Assembly: GCF_022869805.1 (NCBI RefSeq)
Contig: NZ_CP094974.1
Coordinates: 4,154,001-4,218,000, forward strand
From: Halosolutus halophilus
GTDB lineage: Archaea > Halobacteriota > Halobacteria > Halobacteriales > Natrialbaceae
DNA: 64,000 nucleotides
Direction of reading: 5' to 3'
A program made the translations under genes and the position numbers. Shown in pieces: positions 51,839 through 59,884 of this stretch; positions within the stretch are counted from its first letter, which is position 1, and every line of letters starts with the position of its first letter. Below the pieces are notes generated by a model. The model did no database searches, had not been told where the DNA came from, and saw only the letters and a program-made list of their open reading frames with translations.

Positions 51839-52399
51839 TTATTCGAGCAACCCGAGGTCCTCGAGCCGGGAGACGATCTTGTCGACGGCGTGTTCGGCGT
51901 CTTCGGGTTTCTTTCCGCCGGTAATGACGAGTTTCCCGGAGCCGAAGAGCAGGGCCACCACTTCGGGTTCGTCGAGGCGGTAGACCAGGCCGGGGAACTG
52001 CTCGGGTTCGTACTCGATGTTCTCCAGTCCGAGCCCGATCGCAATCGCGTTCAGGTTGAGGTTGCGCCCCAGATCGGCCGAGGTGACGATGTTCTGGACG
52101 ACGATCTCGGGGTCCTCGTTGACCTGGATCTGGAGTTCGCGGAGCTTGTCGAAGACGATTCGCAGGCTCTCGTGGACGTCGTCGGTGCTCTTGGCACCGG
52201 TACAGACGATCTTTCCCGATCGGAAGATCAGCGCGGCGGATTTCGGGTTCTGGGTGCGGTAGACCAGCCCGGGGAACTGTTCGGGATCGTAGTCGGCCCC
52301 CTCGAGGTCCATCGCGACGCTCTGGAGGTCGAGTTCCTGTCCGATACCGGTCGACGCCACCACGTTTTCGATGTTTATGGTGTCCTTCGGGTCCGTCAT
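51839..52399 (-). CDS. tbp: TATA-box binding protein
   Basis: A 186-residue TBP, two direct repeats of about 90 residues: DTINIENVVASTGIGQELDL with FPGLVYRTQNPKSAALIFRS, and PEIVVQNIVTSADLGRNLNL with FPGLVYRLDEPEVVALLFGS. The phenylalanine and valine positions that intercalate and line the DNA saddle are conserved, and the protein is strongly acidic. It nucleates transcription with TFB. Haloarchaea often have several TBPs; this sequence (TDPKDTINIENVVASTGIG) is the common TbpE-like type. Confidence 0.97.
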   Translation of the reverse strand: MTDPKDTINIENVVASTGIGQELDLQSVAMDLEGADYDPEQFPGLVYRTQNPKSAALIFRSGKIVCTGAKSTDDVHESLRIVFDKLRELQIQVNEDPEIVVQNIVTSADLGRNLNLNAIAIGLGLENIEYEPEQFPGLVYRLDEPEVVALLFGSGKLVITGGKKPEDAEHAVDKIVSRLEDLGLLE

Positions 52400-52405
52400 A
52401 AGTCG

Positions 52406-52434
52406 CTTAAAAAGACGTATTTAAGGTTTATAAA
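52406..52434 (-). promoter_or_regulatory. Tandem TATA boxes in front of tbp
   Basis: Three AT boxes precede the tbp ATG at 52399: TTTATAAA (52427-52434, centre about 31 bases upstream), TTAAATAC (52417-52424, centre about 21 bases upstream) and CTTTTTAAG (52405-52413, close to the expected start site). The first two can both direct near-leaderless transcripts; the third would be covered by the initiation complex. The arrangement allows TBP to bind beside its own start and so to regulate itself. Confidence 0.6.
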
Positions 52435-52594
52435 GGTTAGTACCGCCACCTGATATATCCGGTTCATACGGCTGGTCGTCCGAGACGGGCGGACGTGAGC
52501 CGTGCGTTTCAGGGGCTGACGCAGAAGTTCGTCGCTCGGGACGACGACCACAGTCCGGAAAAGCGGTAGGCTCATACCCGATCCGCGGCGACGA

Positions 52595-53680
52595 ATGGAC
52601 GTGTACCTCCTCGAACTCGGCGGCGAGGACGACGCGTTCGCGGCCCGCGAGGCCCGCAGCGCCGCGACCGGCGTCCGCCGAATCGGGCCCGGGATCGCCC
52701 TCGCGAACGCGATCGATCCGGTCCGGGTCCGGGGGCTCGCATACACGCACCGCGCGAGCGACCTTCTCGGCCGAACCGACGCCACCCTCGACAGCGCCCG
52801 CGCGCTGCTCGAAGCGGCGTCGATCGATCGCGAAGGAACGGTCGCCGTGCGGGCGACCGACGTTCACGGCTCGACCGGCGTCAGCACCGAACGCGCGGAA
52901 CGCGAACTGGGCCAACTCCTGGTCGACCGCGGGTTTTCGGTGGATCTCGAGGAGCCGGACCACCTCCTGCGGGTCGTGTTTTCGGACGGGACGATCGAGC
53001 GGGACCCGGACGACGGCGTGCTCGAACCCCTGGACGGCGGTGACGAGCCCGTGGATGAGCGAAGGTCCGTCTGCGCCCTCGGCTGGCTCGCGGCCGAGAG
53101 CGTCCGGGACTTCGGCACCCGCGCCCCCACGGAGAAGCCGTTCTTCCAGCCCGGCAGCATGGACCCGCTGCTCGCGCGGGCCGTCACGAACATCGCGGGG
53201 GCCCGTTCCGGAGCGACGATCCTGGACCCGATGTGTGGGACGGGCGGCGTGCTCGTCGAGGCAGGCCTCGTCGGCGCGGACGTGATCGGCACCGACGCAC
53301 AGTCGAAGATGGTCCGGGGCGCCCGAGAGAACCTGACCCACTACCTCGATCGCGACGAATCGGCGCCGATCGGCGTCGACCGGGGGACGTGGCACGTAGG
53401 CCGCGGCGACGCGACCCGTCTGCCACTCGCCGACGACGTCGTGGACGGCGTCGTCTTCGACGCCCCCTACGGCCGCCAGTCGAAGATCGAGACCCACCGC
53501 CTCGAGGACCTCGTGTCGGGCGCGCTGTCCGAGGCCCGTCGCGTGGCCCCGCGAGCGGTCGTGATCGCCGATCGATCGTGGGCGAGCGCGGCCCGCGAAG
53601 CCGGCTGGGGGATCGAGGCGGCGTTCGAGCGGCGGGTCCACCGGTCGCTGACCCGGTACGTGCTGGTGCTGTCGGCGTAA
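52595..53680 (+). CDS. trmG10: tRNA (guanine-10-N2)-dimethyltransferase Trm-G10
   Basis: A 361-residue two-domain enzyme. The N-terminal half (about 1-155) is a ferredoxin-like/THUMP RNA-binding part (MDVYLLELGGEDDAFAAREA, VAVRATDVHGSTGVSTERAE). The C-terminal half is a class I methyltransferase with ILDPMCGTGGVLVEAGLVG for SAM binding and the catalytic motif FDAPYGRQSKIE, a D-A-P-Y variant of the usual D-P-P-Y. It dimethylates G10 of tRNA. It is convergent with the thioesterase gene, whose end lies 10 bases away. Confidence 0.93.
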   Translation: MDVYLLELGGEDDAFAAREARSAATGVRRIGPGIALANAIDPVRVRGLAYTHRASDLLGRTDATLDSARALLEAASIDREGTVAVRATDVHGSTGVSTERAERELGQLLVDRGFSVDLEEPDHLLRVVFSDGTIERDPDDGVLEPLDGGDEPVDERRSVCALGWLAAESVRDFGTRAPTEKPFFQPGSMDPLLARAVTNIAGARSGATILDPMCGTGGVLVEAGLVGADVIGTDAQSKMVRGARENLTHYLDRDESAPIGVDRGTWHVGRGDATRLPLADDVVDGVVFDAPYGRQSKIETHRLEDLVSGALSEARRVAPRAVVIADRSWASAAREAGWGIEAAFERRVHRSLTRYVLVLSA

Positions 53681-53690
53681 CGAGACGCGA

Positions 53691-54128
53691 TCACGATTCG
53701 TTCCCGAGCGCGCGGTCTCGCAACTGCCGACCCTCCTCGCTCTCGACGGAGAGTTCGGGGACCGGTGACGGCGTCCCGTCCGCGTCGATCGCGACGAACG
53801 TGAACGAAGACTCGGTCGTCCCCTCGGTCTCGCCGGTCCGGGGCTCCTCGCGCCAGGCGCGGATCGCGACGCGGACGCTCGTCCGGCCGGCGTCGTAGAC
53901 GTACGCCTCGACGAGGGCGGTGTCGCCCAGTCCGATCGGCCGGACGAAGTCGAGTTCGTTCACCCGGGCGGTGACGCAGGTCTCGCCCGCGAAGCGCATC
54001 GCGGACATCGCGCCCACCTCGTCGAGCCACTTCATCAGGGTGCCCCCGTGGAGCGTTTCGTTGTTGTTCGCGTGGTTCGGCTGGACGCGAAAGCGGTTTC
54101 GAATGCGGGTCTCGAGGACGGTCGGCAT
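53691..54128 (-). CDS. Hotdog-fold acyl-CoA thioesterase
   Basis: A 145-residue thioesterase of the BACH/YciA class. PNHANNNETLHGGTLMKWLD contains the Asn and the central helix; the Asp of LMKWLDEVGAMSAMRF is the expected catalytic acid. Strands CVTARVNELDFVRPI and SSFTFVAIDADGTP complete the hotdog fold. It hydrolyses acyl-CoA to free acid and CoA. It is followed on the other strand by trmG10. Confidence 0.9.
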   Translation of the reverse strand: MPTVLETRIRNRFRVQPNHANNNETLHGGTLMKWLDEVGAMSAMRFAGETCVTARVNELDFVRPIGLGDTALVEAYVYDAGRTSVRVAIRAWREEPRTGETEGTTESSFTFVAIDADGTPSPVPELSVESEEGRQLRDRALGNES

Positions 54129-54189
54129 GGACGTCGTTGGACGGCGACGGCGAAAAGTGTGCGCCGCGTCGGGCCGCGGGTCGTCGACC

Positions 54190-55194
54190 TCAGGCGTCCC
54201 GCCCGAGTTCCGCCAGCAGGTGCGAGACGTGGATTCGGTCGCTCGTTCCCTCGTGCATCTCGAACTCGACGTCGGCGGCCAGTCGGTGGATGCGCGCGAG
54301 GTCGTCGCCCTGGTAGCGCTTGCGCGCGGCCTTCAGAATCGCCCCGAGCACCTCCTCGCCGTCCAGCCCCTCGTCGACGAGCAGGTCGTCGAGGGTCTTT
54401 CTGGCGTCCGTGAACTCGCCCGCCTCGGCGTCGTCGAGCATCGACTCGACCTCCTCGTCGAGGCCGACCGAACCGATCGTCTCGTAGGCCGCGCTCATCG
54501 TCAGTTCGCCCGCGTCCTCGACGGTCGTCTGGGCGGCCAGGATCGCCCGTCTGAGGTTGCCGTTCGCGTAGCCCGCGACGAACTCGAGGCCGTCCGCGTC
54601 GTAGTCGACGTCCTCGGCCTCGACGATCCGTTCGAGCACGGCGACCGTCTCCTCGCTCGAGGGTGCCCGGAGCGAGAGGGGGAAACACCGCGATCGGATC
54701 GGCGGGATGAGCTTCGTCGGCTGCCGGGTCGCGATGATAAACTGCGTCGTCTTGTGGTGTTGTTCCATGATCCGACGCAGGGCCTGCTGGAAGTCCTCGC
54801 GGACGTCCTCGGCGTTGTCCAGCAGGATCGTCTTGTACGTCCCCGAGACGGGCGCGTAGCTCGCGGACTCCTTGAGAACGTGGTTGATCATGTCCCGCTT
54901 CGACATCGACGATCGGCCGACGAGAAACGAGGCGAACCGCGGATCGTTCTTGATCTCGGTCTTGGTCCGGCCGAAGAAGTCGGCGACGTTGATCTCGATC
55001 AGGTCGTTGTCGGGGTCCTCGTGGGCCTCGCGGCCCAGTGCGCGCGCCGCCGCCGTCTTGCCGCTCCCGGGCGGCCCCTGCAGAACCAGATTGATCGGCT
55101 CCTCGACGGCTCGCTCGAGGTACTCGCGAGCGTCGTCCTGTGGCAACTCGGCCAGCTCCGGGGCGTAGGTGTCGGTCCACAGCGGCGCGTCCAT
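54190..55194 (-). CDS. rfcC: Replication factor C small subunit, second type (RfcC)
   Basis: A 334-residue AAA+ clamp-loader subunit. Walker A is GPPGSGKT (40-47). Walker B reads ILLDNAED, with Asn127 where the canonical DEAD box has the catalytic Glu. The arginine-finger motif SRC is kept (168-170, PIRSRCFPL). The N-terminus (APLWTDTYAPELAELPQDDA) and short C-terminal collar match the haloarchaeal second RFC small subunit. RFC loads PCNA onto primed DNA. It starts at ATG 55194, 61 bases upstream of the thioesterase gene on the same strand. Confidence 0.9.
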   Translation of the reverse strand: MDAPLWTDTYAPELAELPQDDAREYLERAVEEPINLVLQGPPGSGKTAAARALGREAHEDPDNDLIEINVADFFGRTKTEIKNDPRFASFLVGRSSMSKRDMINHVLKESASYAPVSGTYKTILLDNAEDVREDFQQALRRIMEQHHKTTQFIIATRQPTKLIPPIRSRCFPLSLRAPSSEETVAVLERIVEAEDVDYDADGLEFVAGYANGNLRRAILAAQTTVEDAGELTMSAAYETIGSVGLDEEVESMLDDAEAGEFTDARKTLDDLLVDEGLDGEEVLGAILKAARKRYQGDDLARIHRLAADVEFEMHEGTSDRIHVSHLLAELGRDA

Positions 55195-55302
55195 CGCCAG
55201 CGGATACGAACGGGACGGGTAAGAATCGGTCGGTTAGTCGTCGCGGGCGCCACCGTCACCTGTCCGGTCGACTCACTAGTCACCCGCTGCCCGTTACCTG
55301 CA

Positions 55303-56409
55303 TCACTCGTCGTCCCCATCGCTCTCCGCGTCGGCGCCCGCGTCCGCGATCGTAAACGTCGTCTCGACGGACTCGTTCTCGTGCTCGATCGGGGTCGCCG
55401 CGTCGACGTCGGCGGGGTCGCCCTCGTAGAGGGCGGCCGCCAGGTCGGCGTTCTCGTCGACGGTGGCGTTCTCGTCGAATTCGACCGTCACGTTCCCGTG
55501 TTCACCGGGTTCGAGTTGCTCGCTGGTTCCGATCACCGTGTCGCCGTCCTCGATCGCGACGAAGCCCCGTTCGGGGATCGCGACGTCGGCGGTCACGCCG
55601 TCGTCGTCCGCGTCGACGATCGTCACGCTCGGGTCGGTGTGGAACTCGAGGGAAATCTCCGTGAGCGCACCGTCGCCCTGGGTGTAGACGCCGATCGTCT
55701 GGGTCCCTGGCGTAGCCCCGGTCGTGTCGATCTCGAACGTCACCTCGCGGCTCTCTTCGGCGTCGAGATCCAGCACCTGTCGTTCCAGGACCCGGCCGTC
55801 GAGTCGGAATTCGACGTTTTGCTGGGTGGTGAACTCGGTCGGGTTACGGACCTCCGCGACGACTTCGATCGTCTCGTTCGTCGTCGCCTGGGACGGTGCG
55901 TCGATCGATTCGACGACGAACGAGTCGCTGAACGGGTCCCCGTCGTCCGCCGACGTGACCGTCGCGGTGTCGCTCACCGGGAAGCCGTCCTCGAGGTACG
56001 GGAGATCCTCCTCGCCGTTGGTCTCCTCATAGGTGTACGTCTCGTCGTCGTCGGTATCCCGGTGAACCGTCGCGGTTAGCTGCCCGATGAGTTCGGCTCC
56101 GCCCTCCTCCTGCTCCAGCGTGACGTTCTCGTGACTGCCGGCCTCGAGGTAGTCCGAGACGACGAGCGGTTCGTCGCCCCCACCCGTGATGACGACGAAC
56201 CCGCCCTCCGAGAGCGTGACTTCAGCGATCTCTACGTCCGTTCCGTTGCCCTGCTGGTCTTCGAGCGTAATCGCGGCCTCTGGATCCTGGTCGACGCCGA
56301 AGATTGCAGGCGCCTGTCCGACCACGATGCCCGCAGCGACGACGATCACGATCGCGATCAGGATCGCGACGATTCGCTTGAGCGTGCCGAACTGCAGTCT
56401 CGAACTCAT
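55303..56409 (-). CDS. Membrane-anchored surface protein with two DUF7282-like domains
   Basis: A 368-residue protein. An N-terminal helix (RIVAILIAIVIVVAAGIVVG) acts as signal anchor. Two similar beta domains (about 50-160 and 270-365) each carry the pattern 'EGGFVVI...LEAGSHENVTLE...L.A..HRDTDDDETY', seen as LSEGGFVVITGGGDEPLVVS and PERGFVAIEDGDTVIGTSEQ. Between them is a CARDB-like domain (about 165-265: VVESIDAPSQATTNETIEVV, GRVLERQVLDLDAEESREV). Several N-glycosylation sequons are present. Probably a surface or cell-envelope protein, function unknown. Confidence 0.82.
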   Translation of the reverse strand: MSSRLQFGTLKRIVAILIAIVIVVAAGIVVGQAPAIFGVDQDPEAAITLEDQQGNGTDVEIAEVTLSEGGFVVITGGGDEPLVVSDYLEAGSHENVTLEQEEGGAELIGQLTATVHRDTDDDETYTYEETNGEEDLPYLEDGFPVSDTATVTSADDGDPFSDSFVVESIDAPSQATTNETIEVVAEVRNPTEFTTQQNVEFRLDGRVLERQVLDLDAEESREVTFEIDTTGATPGTQTIGVYTQGDGALTEISLEFHTDPSVTIVDADDDGVTADVAIPERGFVAIEDGDTVIGTSEQLEPGEHGNVTVEFDENATVDENADLAAALYEGDPADVDAATPIEHENESVETTFTIADAGADAESDGDDE

Positions 56410-56722
56410 TGTGAGGGGATGGCCGCGCGTCGTTGCACCACCATTGGGCTGCCACCGCAATAAAGGACGCTTTCCATTCTAGTGGGTGAGAACGGCACCG
56501 GAAACCCCCGTCGGGTGGCTCTCGAGCCCGGCCCCACTTCCGCGTGATTCCCGGGCCACCCGCTCGGTCCCGATCCTGCGACGATCGCCGATCGGGTCGG
56601 CCGCATCCTCGCCCGAAAGCCAGCGGTCGGCGCGATTGGCGCTCGTTCGAATCGACCCGCGAGCACCCGACCCACGAGCCAATCCGAAGGCGGTTTAGCC
56701 ACAGCCCGTAGACTGTAGACCG
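56410..56722. other. Divergent intergenic region, no gene seen
   Basis: A 313-base region between the divergent surface-protein gene and rnz. No coding frame of local composition was found. CAATAAAGGACG near 56458 and GGTTTAGCC near 56691 (about 29 bases before the rnz ATG) are candidate promoter elements for the two genes. Confidence 0.45.
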
Positions 56723-57649
56723 ATGCCACTGCGCGTGACGTTTCTGGGTACCAGCGGGGCGATTCCGACGACCGATCGGAACCCGAGCGGGATCTTCGTC
56801 AGCCGCGAGGGAGAGCAGTTGTTGTTCGACGCCGGCGAGGGAACCCAGCGCCAGATGATGCGCTTTGGTACCGGGTTCTCGATCTCCCAGCTCTTCGTCA
56901 CGCACCTCCACGGCGATCACGTTCTCGGGATTCCGGGGCTGCTCCAGACGATGGCCTTCAACGACCGCGAGGAACCGCTCGCGATCCACACGCCACGCGG
57001 CACGCGCCGCCAGCTGAAGTCGTTCGTGAACGCCCTCGATAACCGACCTTCGTTTCCCGTGCGGATCTCCGAGATCGGCGACGGCGACGTCGCGTACCGC
57101 GCCGACGAGTACGAGGTCCGAGCGTTCGAGACCGATCACGACACCCGATCGGTCGGCTACGCCCTCGTCGAGGACGATCGCAAGGGCCGGTTCGATCGCG
57201 AACGGGCCGAAGAACTCGGCGTCCCGGTCGGCCCCAAGTTCTCCACGCTCCACGAGGGCGAACCGGTCGAACTCGAGGACGGAACCGTCGTCGACCCCGA
57301 GCAGGTCGTCGGCGAGTCTCGCCCCGGCCGATCGATCGTCTACACTGGCGATACCCGACCGACCGCGGCGGCGATCGAGGTCGCGGACGAGCCCGACCTG
57401 CTGATCCACGACGCGACGTTCGCGGACGATCGAGCCGATCGAGCGGCCGAAACCGCCCACTCGACCGCTCGCCAGGCCGCCGAGATCGCAAATCGGGCGA
57501 ACGCCGATCGGCTCGCGCTGATGCACGTCTCCTCGCGGTACGCCGGCCAGACCGAGGACCACGAGAAACAGGCCCGCGAGGTCTTCGACGGGGAAGCGTT
57601 CGTTCCGGACGACGGAGACGAACTCGAGATTCCGTATCCGGATAGCTGA
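56723..57649 (+). CDS. rnz: Ribonuclease Z (tRNA 3'-processing endonuclease)
   Basis: A 308-residue metallo-beta-lactamase-fold nuclease that removes the 3' trailer of pre-tRNA. The first strands are PLRVTFLGTSGAIPTTDRNP. The zinc motif is THLHGDH (H61, H63, D65, H66). Further ligands are in FETDHDTRSVGYAL, IVYTGDTRPT and LMHVSSRY. The flexible exosite arm is GKFSTLHEGEP-like (VPVGPKFSTLHEGEPVEL). The length fits the short RNase Z form of archaea. The gene is followed by an AT-rich patch. Confidence 0.95.
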   Translation: MPLRVTFLGTSGAIPTTDRNPSGIFVSREGEQLLFDAGEGTQRQMMRFGTGFSISQLFVTHLHGDHVLGIPGLLQTMAFNDREEPLAIHTPRGTRRQLKSFVNALDNRPSFPVRISEIGDGDVAYRADEYEVRAFETDHDTRSVGYALVEDDRKGRFDRERAEELGVPVGPKFSTLHEGEPVELEDGTVVDPEQVVGESRPGRSIVYTGDTRPTAAAIEVADEPDLLIHDATFADDRADRAAETAHSTARQAAEIANRANADRLALMHVSSRYAGQTEDHEKQAREVFDGEAFVPDDGDELEIPYPDS

Positions 57650-57787
57650 CAGCGGAAGGGAGGACGACCTTCGTCAGCCGGACTCGATCGTGGAACGTCC
57701 GTCCCGTACAGGTAAAGAACCGAACAATCCACATCAAATCGATGGAATGTGGTTACCGAGGGATAATCGAATACTCAGGATATATTT

Positions 57788-58419
57788 CTATCCGTCTGTA
57801 TCGATATCATCATACACCAGTGATGTATGTATTTCTATAGACCGATCGTCAGGTAACCAATCCGATACCTCAGAGTGTTCCACCTCAGTGCGAACCTCAA
57901 CGATCAAATCGCCGTCGGTCAGGTCACCTACTGGATATACCGATCGAAAAAATAGTTCGTGGGGCCTGTACGTGGCGGTGTTAAGTGGATATACCAGTTT
58001 CCTTCGTAGGTCGCTGATCGCTTTTCGACACTCGCAAGAGAGTCTTCTCTCGATGTCGGAACCAAATTCGAACCCCAAGTAGATAGTTCCTCATCAAAGT
58101 GCGACCAATCGTGAATTTCGTGGAACGCTGTATGTGCCCACTCTTGTGGCTGTGACGAAACGCGGTAGTCACAGATAACTGTGATATTTTCAGATTCGAG
58201 ATTATCGTAAGCCGTTGCAGTCCCTTGAATCGTTCCTGCCTTATTTGTTGAATCGATTGGTTGACGGGCGATTATATAATCATTGTCAGAGATAGAGAAT
58301 GGGGGGTTCTCTCTAACCGTTGCTGTTACTCCGTTCGGGTCTCGCTCGTTGATACAGCCGGCAAAGGCAGCGCTGGCAAATACTCCACCTGAGGCAAGAA
58401 GTCGTCTACGCGAGACCAT
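57788..58419 (-). pseudogene. Tat lipoprotein of unknown function, frameshifted
   Basis: The first frame (ATG 58419 to stop 57928) encodes 163 residues: Tat signal (SRRRLLASGGVFASAAFAGC, lipobox AFAGC) and a mature part such as YDNLESENITVICDYRVSS. It ends TNYFFDRYIQ. A second frame continues without stop to 57788 with coherent sequence RSVYPVGDLTDGDLIVEVRT, VEHSEVSDWLPDDRSIEIHT. Joining after NYFF gives about 210 residues. The junction is a run of six T on the coding strand (57947-57952, minus), in the context T-TTT-TTC, so one T has been lost or ribosomes slip back one base. The gene is AT-rich compared with neighbours, which suggests transfer. TTATAAAC near 58458-58465 is its TATA box. Confidence 0.65.
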
Positions 58420-58784
58420 TGTAAATTAATACCGATACGATATGCTAAAATTTTCCTGTTTATAAGTATATTGTTAGTGAGATGGAGCACTCCACATACA
58501 GGGGAACAAGGTGGCAGTGTCCGTCCCTTACTAACTTCCTCGTCGTCGCCTTCGGTCCGATCAACACGTGCAGCCAGAGCCTTCTGATCCGGTGTCCCGG
58601 CAGTCGCTTGCGCTCGAGTCTGCGTCAGCCTCACAGGACGAACACGGGACCTCGCGGGCGACCTCGTTGTATGGTTCTCCTCAAGTACGTCGTCAGTGAA
58701 CTGTTTCAGATAAAATCACATATCTACGTACGAACCAGCGCACGTAGCCGATACTGAATAAGGTGCCCGTGTGACGGCCCCCGC
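58420..58784. other. AT-rich intergenic region with a Cys-rich minus-strand fragment
   Basis: This 365-base spacer holds the lipoprotein promoter (ATACTTATAAAC) at its left. On the minus strand, about 58561-58680, an open stretch reads PYNEVAREVPCSSCEADADS, then SASDCRDTGSEGSGCTC and stop. It has haloarchaeal composition and two Cys pairs but no ATG start, and an upstream TGA closes the frame. It is probably a remnant of a metal- or zinc-binding gene. The plus-strand 91-codon frame at 58482 is not credible. Confidence 0.35.
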
Positions 58785-59759
58785 CTACTCGTGCCCGTAC
58801 ACCGGCACCGGCTCGTACGGCTCCTCGAGGTACTCGACGTCCGACTCCGACAGCGAAATGTCGAGCGCCTCGACCGCCTCTTCGAGGTGTTCGACGCTCG
58901 ACGTGCCGACGATCGGCGCGGTGACGTTCTCGTTCCCGAAGTGCCACGCCAGCGCGATCTGGGCCATCGTCGCGTCGTACTCGTCGGCCAGTTCCTGTAC
59001 GCGTTCGTTGATCTCCCGGCTGGCGGGGAACTCGTGGTAGGGGACGCCGGCGTTTTCGACCTCGTGGTCGGCCCGCGTCGTCGTCCGGAACTCCTCGTGC
59101 GGACGGGCGAGATAGCCCGCGCCGAGCGGACTCCACGGGATCGTGCCGACGTCGTATTTTCGACAGACCGGGTACATCTCGCGCTCCTCCTCGCGGTACG
59201 CCAGGTGGTAGAGGTTCTGCATCGTCTCGAAGGGGGCGAGCCCCTCGCGTTCGCTCACCCGCCGCGCCTCGAGGAACTGGTGGGCCCACATCGAGGAGGC
59301 CCCGAGGTGGCGGACCTGCCCCCGGCGGACCGCGTCGTCGAGCGCGCGCATCGTCGTCTCGATCGGGGTGTCGGGGTCCCAGCGGTGGATCTGGTACAGG
59401 TCGAGCGCGTCCATCCCCAGCCGATCGAGCGAGTGCTCGAGTTCCTGTTCGATCGTCTTCCGGGAGAGGCCGCTGGCGTTCCGGTGGTCGGACGCGCCGG
59501 TGAACCGAACCTTCGAGGCGACGACCAGCCGATCGCGATCGTAGTCCGCGAGGATGTCGCCGAGGATCGCCTCGCTCTCGCCCGCCGAGTAGACGTTCGC
59601 CGTGTCGAAGAAGGTGATCCCGAGATCGATCGCGCGCTCGATCAACTCGCGGCTCTCGTCCTCGTCGAGCATCCAGTCCTGCCCGGTCCCGAAGCTCATA
59701 CAGCCGAGACAGATCTTGCTGACCTCCATCCCGGTCGAGCCGAGGGTGGTGTACTCCAT
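58785..59759 (-). CDS. Aldo/keto reductase
   Basis: A 324-residue TIM-barrel oxidoreductase. The catalytic tetrad is D52 and Y57 (FFDTANVYSAG), K83 (VVASKVRF) and H125 (YQIHRWD). NADPH-binding residues are at the C-terminus (APIVGTSSVEHLEEAVEAL). The sequence MEYTTLGSTGMEVSKICLGC is the family start of the YajO/Tas group. Substrate is unknown; related enzymes reduce aldehydes or act in sugar metabolism. It starts at ATG 59759. Confidence 0.92.
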   Translation of the reverse strand: MEYTTLGSTGMEVSKICLGCMSFGTGQDWMLDEDESRELIERAIDLGITFFDTANVYSAGESEAILGDILADYDRDRLVVASKVRFTGASDHRNASGLSRKTIEQELEHSLDRLGMDALDLYQIHRWDPDTPIETTMRALDDAVRRGQVRHLGASSMWAHQFLEARRVSEREGLAPFETMQNLYHLAYREEEREMYPVCRKYDVGTIPWSPLGAGYLARPHEEFRTTTRADHEVENAGVPYHEFPASREINERVQELADEYDATMAQIALAWHFGNENVTAPIVGTSSVEHLEEAVEALDISLSESDVEYLEEPYEPVPVYGHE

Positions 59760-59854
59760 GAGCCATCCACGGCGACGAGATCCTAATACCCGGCGTCGAC
59801 GGCAATCGATCCACCCGACCGGGACCTCGCAAAATCGTGTGAACCCGCGCCGGA

Positions 59855-59860
59855 TTTATA
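59855..59860 (+). promoter_or_regulatory. TATA box that decides the GTG start of the DUF460 gene
   Basis: TTTATA at 59855-59860 is centred about 27 bases before the GTG at 59885. That places the transcription start on the GTG, supporting a leaderless message with a non-ATG start. The ATG at 59875 is out of frame. Confidence 0.55.
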
Positions 59861-59884
59861 CCTGCTTCGCCCCTATGCCCGCCC

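Noticed and set aside
58482-58757. 91-codon plus-strand frame in the AT-rich patch
   Set aside because: Basic, Cys-containing product with no promoter or family resemblance; the other strand carries the better signal.
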